Positions 33,052 through 45,191 of a DNA stretch of 64,000 nucleotides are shown here, piece after piece. The first letter of the stretch is position 1. The number at the start of each line of letters is the position of its first letter. The DNA lies in contig NC_003075.7 of assembly GCF_000001735.4 (NCBI RefSeq), positions 17,485,001 through 17,549,000 of the forward strand. Direction: 5' to 3'. The DNA comes from Arabidopsis thaliana (taxonomy: Eukaryota > Streptophyta > Magnoliopsida > Brassicales > Brassicaceae). The notes under the pieces were generated by a model. It saw only the letters and a program-made list of their open reading frames with translations, did no database searches and was not told the origin of the DNA. The translations under genes and the position numbers were made by a program.

Positions 33052-34671
33052 ATGGTAAGAACAACGGCGTCGTTTGGAACCAGCTCAAGCTTTGTTCTTC
33101 GTCTCGGACAAACTCTGTTTTCCTCTGCTTCGCTTCTTTTCATGTGCTTTAACGATGACGAAGATTTCTACGCTTACACCACCTTCTGGTAATAAATCAA
33201 ATCATTCATTTAAAAATTAGAAACCAAGTGTCGAAACAAGAGACTTAACTATGAATGTTATGGAACAGTTATCTAGTCACAGTCATGGGTTTAGTGACAC
33301 CTTGGAGCGTGACGTTAGCCCTAATGGAAGCTTACTCAATCCTCGTAAAAAAACTTCCTATGCAAGCAACAGTTATATCTGTCATCGTCGCTGGAGATTT
33401 TGTAAGTCATCTTTGTGTTTAAAACCTTCATAGCTATATTCATCTAATTTATTTTGTGTTCGTGTCAAACATTGAACCAATTGTTAAGAAAAGGTGTTAC
33501 CAAATGAACTGATTGTGACTAGTTATAGACATTGACATAGTGGGTATAGATTAGAATTTGATTGGTTGATATCAAAATACAATCCAATAACAATTCAAAC
33601 TGTAATACATTCCACAACTTTATACTGTTAGGTTTTCTACAATATCCTTTCCCACTATAATATCTCTAGTGGACCATATCCTATAAGAAAGATAAATGGA
33701 TGGATATCCAAATCACATTAGCCATTAAAGGATAAAGCTTTTAGGCTATGCACCAACTTAGTTATCTAATAATGCTATCCAATGTAATGAATGGTTCCGG
33801 TGTTATCAATTTCGGGTCAACCAATCTTTATTATGCAAATATTGTTGGTTCTTTATGTTTCTTGTTTAACTTAGACTCCACTTTTTACTTTACTTTTCGT
33901 AATTGAGTGTGTGGTCGAGTGAATCTCAAACTAATAAAGTTATAATATGTAATTATGTATAGAAGTTGTAGTGGGCCAAAACTTTGCAACTGAGGGGAAC
34001 CATGTTTTGGACCGGTTACTATAATTCAACTACAATTTAAACTGCAAAAACACTAGATCGTGTCGAATCTGATAATGATAATGATTTATATTGAACTGAC
34101 TCATGTAGAACGAGTCATATCAAAAGTAGAGTAAGCTGATGACCCATCCAACCCTACATCAATAGAACACAATCATCATCTGAAAATATCTGTCTGCAAC
34201 AAGCAGATGAATATGGATCACTTGTCTTGCTTTAATTAAGATGGAGAAATCTCTAGAGTACATCAACTTGTATATATTTGTTGTTTTTTTGTTGGGTGGT
34301 AGACTCTGAAAATTTGATTTCTCTATAGTGGACTTCAATTCAATTTTTATTAATTATACAATAAACAATAAACAGAGAAAATTTTGGCAAAAATGGAACA
34401 AGCTATTTGTTATTTTTAGCAAAACAAATAATGTAAAATGTTTGCTAATTATAATTTCCTTTAAACATTTGGATTTGTTAAGGTTTTGTCGTTTTTGTCA
34501 TTGGGAGGTGCATGCTCGACGGCGAGCGTGGCCGTACTTTTGATGGACGCCGGAGAGAAGCAATGTGATCGGTATAAGCTATCGGCGACAATGGCGTTTT
34601 TGTCTTCGTTTCTTTCATTTGCTTCAACTTTCTTTAATTTTTGTCTTCTTCCTTCTCTAATGTCTCACTAA
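33052..34671 (+). CDS. CASP-like membrane protein (UPF0497, 5C group)
   Basis: Three exons: 33052-33188, 33269-33401, 34483-34671; 152 residues. It begins MVRTTASFGTSSSFVLRLGQ and has four hydrophobic stretches: TLFSSASLLFMCF, YLVTVMGLVTPWSVTLALM, ATVISVIVAGDFVLSFLSLG and MAFLSSFLSFASTFFNFCLL. This is the four-helix MARVEL-like CASP-like family, related to the proteins that organise the Casparian strip membrane domain. Specific function is unknown. Probably At4g37235. Intron 2 is 1081 bp, far longer than the 80-bp first intron and unusual for this genome, but I saw no terminal repeats or coding sequence in it. Confidence 0.9.
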
Positions 34672-35919
34672 TTAGGATTTCATTTCACCAGTCTATAGTT
34701 ATATATTCTTCCTTTTGTATTTGTTGTAGAATATTTTTTCCTTTGTTTCGATCCAATGCCATTTTTCTGACGGATTTTAGAATAATTTTTTTTTAGTAAT
34801 TGTTAAATTCAAATAGCAAATGTCATATCGAATGTCCCATTAGAAAACACTGTATATATAGGAAACTTTTGTAATCTTTGAACAGTAACAATATTGACCT
34901 TTAATAAAGTACATCTTGTAGTTTGCAAGGCTTGTCGCAGCATCGCACATGGGTCTATACAAAAGTTTATGATTAAACTGTGTTCTACAGCAAAATTGCT
35001 AATTAATAACGTCTTTTATCTATATAGTTGGGGTCAAATTATTGGAAATTGGAAATTATTTAAGATCAAATTACATATTGTTGAAAAATGATATATTTTC
35101 ATGTAATATATGGGACATGAAGATCTAAACTATATCCTAAGTGTCCAATCTCAAATCTCATTTCATTTGAAAAATACCTGAATTTAGATAAGTATTTATT
35201 TGTATTAGCATACTACATACAGATGAATCAAATTAATTAATTAATTAATGACAGATTTTGAATTCATTGCTTATAAATGAGAATCGATTTATGGATTTTA
35301 AATGTCCGTCGTTATTCATTTAAGGCACCGGCTTGTTCAAGTGCATGCACATACAAATTCATGTGTTCCGTACGCATAGCTTTCTATAGATTTTCTTAGA
35401 TACTCAAATAAAATCACATAAACAAAATTTTATATATTTTTATAAATAGAAACCAAACGCCCAAATCACACATGTAAAAACATTTCCAACCTAACTTTTT
35501 GACTTTTTATTGACATTTATTTTTCCTTTTAAAATGTCAAGTAATATTTTATTGCTATTCGTTTTCTTCAAACAATTAAAAAAACTATTGTACTGCTTAA
35601 TTGTATATAATTAAGGTTTGTTAATGTGCGTATATAAACAGTTCCACAAAATCAAGACCAACATAATAATAGTTGATACTTTTATGAACCATGATTAAAA
35701 AAAAATCTTAATCGATCAGAAGTAATTAAAGATAAAGGGACCCAAGACAACCTTGCATGATGATGAAACTTTTGATTCTAGATTTCTATAAACTTTAAAA
35801 GATGGGAAGTTTCATGGTAATGACAAGTGTGAGCTTTTTCCAATGAATATAAAGAACAAAACAAGAAATTATTGGACAAAAAAAGGAGTCCCACTATCGC
35901 ATAAAAACAAACATATAAG

Positions 35920-35971
35920 ATAATACAAAACTTGTTTACAAAAAAAAATAATAATAATAATAATACAAAAC
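35920..35971. repeat. Poly(A)/(ATA) insertion with 12-bp flanking repeat
   Basis: ATAATACAAAAC at 35920-35931 and 35960-35971 flanks TTGTTTAC, an A run and ATA repeats. Because the flanking word itself is AT-rich and abuts ATA repeats, chance slippage is a real alternative. Confidence 0.55.
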
Positions 35972-36370
35972 CATAAAAATCAATATTCAATATCGAATGA
36001 AGCGTATCTTTTAGCTCTAAACCATTGAAATTTTGCATATGGATATTGTCTCCAAGTACTTAGTCCATATGGTTGGTCGCTTGACGTCTTTTTTAACTAA
36101 GAAATTACACATTTAGAGAAAGTTACGAACATCATTCTTCTAAGATTTGCAACTAGTTATGTTAGTGATCAAAATAATGTATATGTATAAGACAGATGCA
36201 TGGATGTTACTTATTTTAACTAATTTCCTAAGATTAAATATTATGGTATGAATACGTTGGAGAAATATTTTGTAATCTTCACAAATACATCCAAACGAGT
36301 ACAATGCACATGTTAAACGGGAGCTTGATTCATCATCTCAACTCACCACCCAAAAGAAAACAATCATAAC

Positions 36371-36505
36371 AAGACCATCAATTATAACCAATAATTATAA
36401 ACATATATTTGCACTAAACAATGTTATAACATATATTTGCACGTGACTATTATAAGCTAGGTTATTTTGGCAAAAAAAAAAAAAAAAAAAAGACCATCTC
36501 AATTC
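36371..36505. repeat. Possible short retroposon with A19 tail
   Basis: AAGACCATCAATT at 36371 and AAGACCATCTCAATT after an A19 run (36474-36492) flank about 100 bp of unique AT-rich sequence. That insert contains two copies of AACATATATTTGCAC. The flanking repeat is imperfect (2-bp indel), so this is tentative. Confidence 0.4.
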
Positions 36506-36644
36506 AAAACTGATTGGTAACATTTACAGCTAATTAAACAGAATATTGTTTATTTGTTGAGGAATGTGTATTATGGTCGGGGAATTTTTTTTATCTTTTC
36601 TCAAACGGTCGTTTTAATTTCCTGATAAGAAACAATATTAAAAG

Positions 36645-36687
36645 ATAAAAACGTTTTTTTTTTTTGTTAAAAAATAAAAACGTTTTT
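36645..36687. repeat. T-run insertion with 14-bp flanking repeat
   Basis: ATAAAAACGTTTTT occurs at 36645-36658 and 36674-36687. The insert is a T run plus GTTAAAAA. Low complexity limits confidence, but the ACG core is shared exactly. Confidence 0.6.
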
Positions 36688-37799
36688 GGAAGTCGAATAA
36701 TAAAGCATTATTTTTGGTAAGTCAAAGAGGTAATAATTGGTTCAATCTTCTCATTTGTGGGCTGAGACCGTGAGGGGGAGCATCCATGAAGCTTCATACA
36801 AAAGCATGGAGCATGTGACGTTCGCTTTCTTGTTCTACGTTTATACAAACTTTTCTAATAATAATGTTAGTTATTTTTGCAAGCTCATGTTTATTTACGA
36901 TAAATTACAAAAACAAAAAGAAACACTAATTAACCAAATAGTCACACATTATTACGACACAAGTATCTATAACAGAAAAGAGGCATTATTTTGTACAACA
37001 AAATTAAAACACAGATTATGAGTGTGTTACAACTAACAAGCATTACTTCGACAGTACAGCTTAAACAATTCCCTAATCGCAAACATATTTTTTCAAACTC
37101 ATCTATTATTAATCGAGTCCTTCTGTCGTAGAAGAAATTTGTGTCTATTACATTTAAAGCAGTAAGCAGAATGTCTCATATTATTATCCACCATTAACGG
37201 TTTGGAATAAAAAATATAATAGCTCACCAAAATAGAAAACTACAATTATAAAGGGTAAACAATACAATGTCAATATATAGTGAAACGGTGAGATAGTAGA
37301 ATGGTATTCGGTGGATTCTCTTACTGTAAAATTAATGTGTTACGATAAGCGTATGACATAACTGCTTCAACTTGTCCAATAACACATATTTGATGAATTT
37401 AATGTTCGATAAATAATTTTATACATCAAGGTTTAGATTATTGATTTCAGCTTGTAAGGGTCGATTATTGGTCCATAAATCAATTTTCAGTAATTATTTG
37501 TACTAATAGAGCGGTCGTTTGATCAAAGGACAATGAAAATAATAATAATACTATTAGCTAAACACCACTTCATTTCTGGTTGTCATCGTTGTGATAGTTG
37601 ACAATTAACCACATATTGACCATCATTCCAATTCCAAAATTTGACTATAACACATTATTCTGAACCACAGAGAACAGTTTATATTATTAATTTCACTTAG
37701 TTATATATAAAATAATATATCCGAAGAAGCAAGAACAAATAACGAGATGTCACCGGGCAAGAAGGGACTCAACGAGTTTAAGCCATCACCAATAGAAAT

Positions 37800-37990
37800 T
37801 GTCGGATTCTTGTAGGACCCATTTAAAGGTACGTGGCGTCTCCTGGCTCGAAAATACGATGCGTGGCTGCTCCAGTTTAGCCCACGTCATTCCCCTGCCA
37901 CTCCCTTCTCTTGCTATTCCTACACTTTCGTTTTGTTCCGTGGACTCTCAGCGCTAAGGCCACGTCTATTGGTCACATATATTTATTCAT
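37800..37990. promoter_or_regulatory. GC-richer island with ACGT-core motifs, no adjacent gene
   Basis: Within DNA of very low GC this stretch contains TACGTGGCG (about 37832), CCCACGTCA (about 37880), GGCCACGTCT (about 37961) and an ATTGG (CCAAT) at about 37971. It looks like a promoter, but no coding sequence follows on either strand within 1.5 kb. Confidence 0.4.
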
Positions 37991-39383
37991 ATCATATTAG
38001 TTTATCACTGAATTTCTATGAACACTGTATATTTGGACGTTGATTATAACGTAACCTAAGGACATGAGATTTTGCGTAGTGATAGTATTCATGATCGACC
38101 GGAAGAGTTAATACTGTTTCTCGCAAATATATTACTCACATTTAAACCGATCAGTGACATTCATCAAAACAATCAAATCATTTGAATACAACTACTTGAC
38201 ATTATTCCTTCTATCTTAATTACTAAGATATGCCAATTCTATCCTCAGTAGATTGGGTAAATTGTCTTTACATAAGAAATTAGAAAGATAAAGTAGTAGT
38301 AGCTAGTCCTTACGCAACTTGGTAAACCAAAACCGGAATAAAATCTACTTGCAAAGAAGAAGTAAAACCATGGTCGCCAACAAATATGCTTACTCTATTT
38401 AGCTTAAGTCATGAATCATGATCACTCCTTTTTATTCTTTATCACCAATCAAATTCATTGTATTTTAGGATGTATAATGTTGACATCAACGTAAGCAAAC
38501 TCTGGCTTTTTTCCATGAGTCCGACTGGTATATTTTAATAAATGTGTGATTAACAAACCTTTTGCTTGTCTACTAACCAAACAAATAGTGGCAACAAGTA
38601 AATTAGATCAAATATAAACACTGTGAACAATATGAGCCGTTGATCATAAATTAGGCGTAAGAAATAGATACGTACAGTAGAAAATAAACATAAATGTATA
38701 TACACACCCAAAAATAAAGGAATAAATAACCAATGAATTAAAAGTACATTAAAGGATTCCGACAGCTTCTTGGCCAATCAATATCACAGATTTAAAAGTG
38801 ACAAGAAAGTTCATAAATTTCCATTATACAAAAATGGGAACGAGTATTGCATTTAAAATTGTAACCTAGGCATAAAGGGCAGCAATAGTTTTTTTTTTGT
38901 AAATCGGGGAATTCAATTTTAACTTAAATTCGTAAACCCACCACGCCAACCCCAAGAGCATTATATCAATTTATTCACTCATTAATTTATCTGTTCGTAA
39001 AACAAAATGTATAATAACAATACTCACAAACCAAAATGTCTTCATAATGAACTCATAACTTGTAGAGTAGGCGAATTACATGTCTTGTAAATTAGTATAT
39101 AGTTTTTTTTTGTCTTATTTTAACAACTACTATATGTTATATTCCTGAAATTTTGTATACTTTTATCATGCAAATCACCTTTTTTAAAAAAACGTAAAAG
39201 AAAAAGAGGGAAAATGGTAACAACAAATTCGAAATAAATAAATAAAAGGTGAGTCCCTGACATGGTAATTATAGCTAATAATAAAGGGTTAAAATATCTA
39301 CGCAAACACAAAAGCTGTCTTCTTCCCCACCCACTTCTACAGCCTGTCATCACTCCTATTGGTTCATAAAACGACAAAATCCT

Positions 39384-39436
39384 ACGTGGCATCCATTTTT
39401 TTTCTTCTCTTCTTCTGCAAATTCTCTCTATTTATA
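39384..39436 (+). promoter_or_regulatory. Promoter of the DUF4228 gene: ABRE and TATA
   Basis: ACGTGGC at 39384-39390, a CCAAT-type ATTGG at 39357-39361 and TATTTATA at 39429-39436, about 110 bp before the ATG. Suggests ABA or abiotic-stress responsiveness, in line with the family. Confidence 0.55.
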
Positions 39437-39545
39437 CACAAACCTTCCATTTCTCTTCCCATAATTTATTCATTTCACCGGAAAAACTGAGTCAACTCAG
39501 AGCGAGTTACCATTACCAAGAATCATTTAACACTACTGAATACAT

Positions 39546-40052
39546 ATGGGTATATGCAGCTCGAGCGAGTCGACTCAAGTCGCGACGGCGAAGCTGATCT
39601 TACAAGATGGGAGGATGATGGAGTTTGCGAATCCCGTTAAAGTCGGATACGTTTTGCTCAAGTATCCGATGTGTTTTATCTGCAACTCCGACGATATGGA
39701 CTTTGACGACGCCGTTGCCGCTATTAGCGCTGACGAAGAGCTTCAGCTTGGTCAGATATACTTTGCTCTTCCTCTTTGTTGGCTTCGTCAGCCACTTAAA
39801 GCTGAGGAGATGGCTGCATTGGCCGTTAAAGCTAGCTCTGCGCTCATGAGAGGTGGTGGAGGAGGTTGTCGCCGGAAATGTGTCGAGCCTATCGTTTCTG
39901 ATAAGCTTCGAATGAGAGTTGGCTCCGGTGATGATACGGTGGGTTCAGGATCCGGGAGGAGGAAAGTGAGGAACGGTGATGGTGGTGGTAGTGTTAGTAG
40001 TAGCCGGAGGAGGAAATGTTACGCGGCGGAGTTGAGTACGATAGATGAGTGA
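39546..40052 (+). CDS. DUF4228/PADRE-domain protein, probably N-myristoylated
   Basis: Intronless, 168 residues. It starts MGICSSSES: Gly2 with Ser6 and Cys4 gives an N-myristoylation site with a nearby palmitoylatable Cys, so membrane attachment is likely. The PADRE/DUF4228 core follows: AKLILQDGRMMEFANPVKVG, YVLLKYPMCFICNSDDMDFD and ELQLGQIYFALPLCWLRQPL. The C-terminal half is Gly/Ser/Arg-rich and disordered, with RRK clusters. The family responds to pathogens and abiotic stress; biochemical function is unknown. Probably At4g37240. Expression from an ABRE-type promoter is inferred from the sites just upstream. Confidence 0.9.
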   Translation: MGICSSSESTQVATAKLILQDGRMMEFANPVKVGYVLLKYPMCFICNSDDMDFDDAVAAISADEELQLGQIYFALPLCWLRQPLKAEEMAALAVKASSALMRGGGGGCRRKCVEPIVSDKLRMRVGSGDDTVGSGSGRRKVRNGDGGGSVSSSRRRKCYAAELSTIDE

Positions 40053-41989
40053 AGGGTAGTTTTGGAATTTTGATTAAATTTGTGGGTTTAATTTGTGGAT
40101 AGTGTAAATTATGTTGGGGCCTATTAGTCATTTAATGAAGATGCAATTTGCATATTGGCAAAAAGTTCTTATTTGGGATTTTAGTACGCATAGCATCATA
40201 TCTCAAATGACTCGTCCAATTACTATTATATCCCTACATTTTTTCTCCCCAAAGAGATTAAAATGTCCATCATCCGACAAAATTCTTTCGTTAACCTATA
40301 GAATTAGATTTACAGAAAATTAACTAAAACTAGTATTATTTCATTATTGATATAAGGATAAGAAAGGAACATGTGACTGGTCCGTTCCAACGATCTCGTA
40401 ACGCGGTATTTGGATTGATTGCATCATAAATTAAAATACAAGGTTACGCAAAAATAGTCAAATAAATAGATGCATACACATTTGACACCAACATAGAAAA
40501 ACACACGCGACGTTACATTAAATTATATGGTTTTTACGTTGGAGAAAATGTGCACTCACATGTTTAAATGTTCAGCAATACTATCACATTTTATTTACAA
40601 TTTTAATTTTAGCTTTACTATCACATTTTATTTATACTTAGCTGATTTTTAAATAATATTGTAGCTTTTGATAAATTTGTCAATTAAATATCTTTAGCCT
40701 AACATTTATTAGATAGCTTAGTACCAGTTAAGAACCATAATGTTTGTAAAATAATATCAAAATAGAATAAACTAAAATTTAGATATACTTTTAAGAGCAT
40801 CATTTTAAAACATGACTAGAAAGTGGAGTACTGGAGTTTAAATGTTCACATGACATAATATAACTTGGGACCAGTTTATTCGCATTTTTGCCTCCCCTTA
40901 ATAATTGATACTACTAAAACTAGTAATATATATGTGGATAGTTCTTACAACTGAACAGTTAATACTACTCCATAAGCCTTTAACAAAGACTACGCCATGA
41001 GTTTGAACTTATTTGTCAATCTATATAGGTAAATACTAGTAGTAATCAATTTTAAAGGTGACCTTGATATAAGAGATTTTACGGAAATTACACCAAGAAA
41101 GTATTAAGAGTCTCTTTGTTCTAAAAGTCCAGCTGTTTGATCAAGCTTCCAGTCATCAACGATGTAACCATTGGCCAATCCATTTATGATTTATATGAAA
41201 GGTTCTTGTTAGTTAAATGAAACTGTCCTTAACATTTATTACTAACTATAAATACTTTTTAGGTTGACAAAACAAAAATAATACTCTTGCTTCTAAAAGC
41301 CCAGCTGTTTGAACGAGTATTGTTTCTGGATGTTAGTCATTTATCGTTTTCGTTATTTAAGATTCTTTAGCTCAAAGGATTTCCCAATATCTAAGAACTA
41401 GCTCGAAAAAATAAAATTCATGCCTAACAAAAAATAAAAAAATAGAAGAAAAAAAATTGTTGCGAAAAATCAACACAAGTGTATACTTAAAATTGATAAC
41501 ACTTTGGCGGTGAATAATCAAAGGTTTATACAATCACATATATTGTTTATTCATTGTTATTTTTCTTCTATAACATGAAAATGCGATGAATTTTTTGTGA
41601 TGAAAAGTAGTGTAATCATAAAAAAAAAAAGCTGTAGTTTGTGGAGTGGTTTAAAATTTGGGTTGGTTGTTTAGAAACCCCATCCAATCAAGATTTAAAA
41701 GAGAAACTAGTTTTTTGAAGTTTTAATTTTTAACGAGTTCATGGCGTGAAGTAGGGTTTGAATTGATTGAATTTTAATTAGGGTTTGGATTAGATATAGA
41801 GATGCTTTGGAAACATTCCTCCATTTTGGATAGGTTATTTATCTTGGAAGAAAAGTAAATATTGCTAACTGAGAATGACCAACCGTTATTTTTTGACTAA
41901 AAATATTTTCTATTTATTGCTTGAGAAAGAACTATGTAAATGGCCCAGCCCATTTGTTTCTACAAAAGTCCACCAGAAGAACCCATTAA
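40053..41989. other. 1.9-kb intergenic region, 3' flank of the DUF4228 gene
   Basis: AT-rich; nothing coding, no RNA gene and no strong repeat recognised. Confidence 0.5.
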
Positions 41990-42310
41990 TTTGAAGCTGA
42001 CCAAAACTAAGTTGAAGGCTAAAATAGTAAAATCTTTCTTTAGCAAGTCCAATCAATGGGAGCTTTTTATTTCTTTCAAGTTCAACCATAAGGAATGTTA
42101 ATCTTCCCATGATTCGTAATTATTAAATTCTCTTTAATTGAAATGGATTACTAATGTTGGGAAATCTAATGTGCTGTAAGTAAAACAAGTTAGCAACGAG
42201 ATCACATCGACCAACTATGACTAAAATCGACATGAGCTAGTAATGACCGTAATTGAACCAAGGAGGTTTAGCAACAGAGGAGTTGTTATGGAATATTTCA
42301 AGCACAGCCA
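41990..42310 (-). repeat. Partial duplicate of the LRR-RLK 3' end and downstream flank
   Basis: The segment 42240-42310 aligns to the last codons and stop region of the receptor kinase (42789-42860): both share GCAACAGAGGAGTT/TAACAGAGGAGTT, ATGGAAT-TTTCAAG and ACAGCC. The flanks also match, for example AAACAAGTTAGCAA and TAATGTTGGGAAATC. Homology stops abruptly inside the kinase coding region, so only about 20 codons of kinase end remain. Confidence 0.75.
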
Positions 42311-42527
42311 TTTTTCTATTTCTAACATAGACTCTAAGAGATCGCTTAATGTACTAATAGACAACATTAACATAGCCTCTAAGAGATCGTCCTGCCACTG
42401 TTTCTTGTGTAGCCTCGTGAACATGTGCGAGACTCTCCTTGGTTGATATTTTCTACTCGGATTTGTAAAAGCTTTCTTCTCTGTGTTTGTTTTGTAATTT
42501 ATAAATTCAATACAAAAAATGCGTATC

Positions 42528-42860
42528 ATGAGGTTAAATTAAATGTTTTATAATTTGAAGGGCTAGGTATCGCTTTAGCAATTCAATCAATGTTGGTTTA
42601 TTTTTTCTTTCAATTTTTAACCATTCCGATTCCCATAAGGACTGTTCTTCAATGAAAAAGATTATTAATGTTGGGAAATCGAGTTTTGTAAACAAAAACA
42701 GCAAACACAATTTTTTTTTTACAACAAAACAAGTTAGCAATGAAATCAAATTGACTAACTAGTTCACTCTAGTTGTATCAAACTGATATTAATGTCCGTA
42801 ATGGAACGATGAAGACTTAATAACAGAGGAGTTAGGATGGAATCTTTCAAGAACAGCCAA
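42528..42860 (-). repeat. Second copy of the RLK-tail repeat, overlapping the functional gene end
   Basis: Reference copy of the repeat at 41990-42310, comprising the real stop-codon region and about 260 bp of downstream DNA. The distal part (ATGAGG, TTATAAT, CGCTTTAGCAATTCAATCAA) recurs once more upstream of the gene at 46558-46735. Confidence 0.75.
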
Positions 42861-45191
42861 AGATTCTTTCATCGTTGGCCTCTTTTGAGGAACAGGAGAC
42901 GCACAGCTATAGCCTAACTTGAAACAATCGAGTAAAAACTCTTGTTTGCCATCTAACTCGCCGCGGATCGCCACATCAGCCATTCTCACTGCGCGGTGCC
43001 CGTCCTCAACCGTAAGTCCGTTTCCTAGCACAATCTCTTCAACAGACACAATCTTTCCCGTGAGAAGCTCGAGAAGGATCACTCCAAAGCCGTAAACGTC
43101 CCATTTCGGACTCGGTTTTAGGCTTCGGAAAGACTCTGGTGCGCAGTAGGGTGACATCGCCCCCACCGAGCTCGGACTCGGGCTTGGTGTAGGCCCGATA
43201 GACGAGAATTCTCGCGAGGAAGTTGTGTAACGCTTACTACTGAAAATCCTAGAAGATCCACCAGCTCGAATGTAGCTTGTTTCGCCTGTAAGAAGCCTTT
43301 CGAGTCCGAAATCGCCTATTTTGGGTTCCATGTCATGGCCCAAAAGTATGTTGCTAGGCTTCAAGTTTCCATGCACATGCTTCTTCTCGTGGAGATAAGC
43401 CAGCCCACGTGCAATGCCCTTTGCTATCTTGAGCCGAGTTTCCCACGGTAGGTGATACGGTGAAGAAGACCCTCCTCCTTTTCCTGCCCAAGGACACACA
43501 AAATTCAGCAAACTCATATACACACATGTGTAAGATAGCAAACAATGTTATAGCACGCCTCCTGGTTAAAGAGACTCACGGTAACGGGGGTTGACGAGGC
43601 TGCCGTTAGGGACAAAATCGTAAATGACTAGTTTCTCGTCGGTACCCCAATAGAACCCACAAAGTCTAACCAAATTCGGGTGAACCAATTTCCCAATGGC
43701 TCGAATGTGCGGCTCAAAATCCTTAAACCGGCGCTGAGATAAACCGTTTTCACCGAGTCGACGAACCGCGAAAACCCTACCGTCTTCAAGAACGGCTTTA
43801 TACATTATACTCGAACCTGTGGCTCCTAAAATATAAGCTGAAGCCTTAAGCAGAGTCTCAATCTCCATCTCCTTCTCTCCATCAACGGTCACTAACTTGT
43901 TATCTCCTGACCGTTGATTTGCATTGTAACCGCTTTCTTCGTCTTCATCATCTTCATCTTCTTCTTCAGACGGTGTCGTTTCAGGATCTTTTCGTAGACA
44001 CGACCATTTCCTGAATCTTCTTGACTCTTCTGGTGAAGAAGAAGAAGATGAAAATGTTGATAACGTAATTGTGTCTGTTTCTGTTCTTTGCTTGTCGTTG
44101 TTGTTGTTATCCACTATCTTGTTCTTCTTGCATCTGTAGATGTAGAGGAAAATCACGGCGAGGATTCCGATTCCAGCGATATCTCCGACTACGATCCCTA
44201 TTATAACTCCGGGTCGTAACCCGGTTCGGGGATTTGGGTCGGTTTGTTGTGAATTTGGATCGGTAACCGGGTTTGAACCGATTGTGTTCGGTATTGCGGC
44301 GATTGCTGGTGTAGACGTCGGTACGTCGGCTTCGGAGACGATAGACGGCGAGGAAGGGATAAGACACGGGTTTCGGGTCGGTTCACCGCATAGACCCGGG
44401 TTTCCTGAAAAGAAATTTGATTCCTGGTTTAAGAAAACCGGAGAATCAGGGATTGGACCGGTTAAATTGTTGAAGGAGAGATCAACGGTGACGTTTCTTG
44501 GGAAATTGACTCCGATCTCCGGTGGAATTTCGCCGGAGATTTGGTTAAACGAGACATTTAAGTACTGGAGACTATATCCGCCAAAATCCGGAGGAAGCGA
44601 GCCATTGATCAGATTCGACGACAGGTCTAAGAACTCAACAACTCTCCAACCGCCGGGAATCTCGCCGGAAAAGTAATTATTCTCCAAAGAAACCACCGTT
44701 AAGTTTCTCAACGACGCCAAATTTGTAGGTAACTTTCCCGCCAAGGCATTATCAGAGAGATTTAGGGTTAGAAGATTGTGAAGATCACCAATTGCGGAAG
44801 GGATTTCGCCGGAGATCATGTTACTAGAGAGATCAAGGAAACGAAGCTCTCTAGCGTTGAAGAAAGAAACCGGTAATGGCCCATTGAAGGAATTATTGGA
44901 AAGATCGAGACTTTGAAGTGTTAAGAGAGAACCCAAATCAGAAGGAATCGAACCAAGAAGCTGAGAATTGGGAAGAGACAAAGTTAAGACTTTAGAATCG
45001 TTATTACAAGAGATTCCTCTCCAAGAACATGGACTTTCGTGTTTGTAATTCCATGTCTGTAATAAAGACAGAGGATCAACAAGAACAGAGGATTTAAACT
45101 TCATCAAAACCAACCCATCAGAGTTTAAAGCAGAGGAACTCAAAACAGAGCAAAAGAAGAAGAAAATCACTGAAATCAACTCCATTCTCAT
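42789..45191 (-). CDS. LRR receptor-like protein kinase, probable pseudokinase
   Basis: Two exons in gene order: 43580-45191 and 42789-43483; 768 residues. It has a signal peptide (LISVIFFFFCSVLSSSALNS), an LRRNT domain (LLQTWNYKHESPCSWRGISC), about six LRRs (LLTLQSLDLSNNSFNGPLPV, LRFLDLSSNMISGEIPSAIG), and one membrane helix (VIIGIVVGDIAGIGILAVIF). A Ser-rich and acidic juxtamembrane region and a kinase domain follow. The VAIK lysine is replaced (VFAVRRLGE) and HRD reads HGNLKPSNILL, with Asn for the catalytic Asp; DFG is kept (DFGLERL). It is therefore likely catalytically inactive, as in many LRR-III receptors. The leader contains CT runs (45321-45330 and 45461-45476). Probably At4g37250. 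The single intron inside the kinase domain is typical of this subfamily. Confidence 0.94.

Larger units (their letters stand above)
34672..39383. other. 4.7-kb gene-free interval upstream of the DUF4228 gene
   Basis: AT-rich with no supported gene. It holds three homopolymer-bearing duplications (35920-35971, 36371-36505, 36645-36687), a TTAA microsatellite at about 35235, and a GC-richer segment at 37800-37990 with ACGT-core motifs. Confidence 0.5.

Noticed and set aside
42221..42529. 102-codon minus-strand frame over the RLK-tail duplicate
   Set aside because: Its sequence is not the kinase frame over most of its length; the region is better explained as a decayed duplicate of the RLK 3' end.
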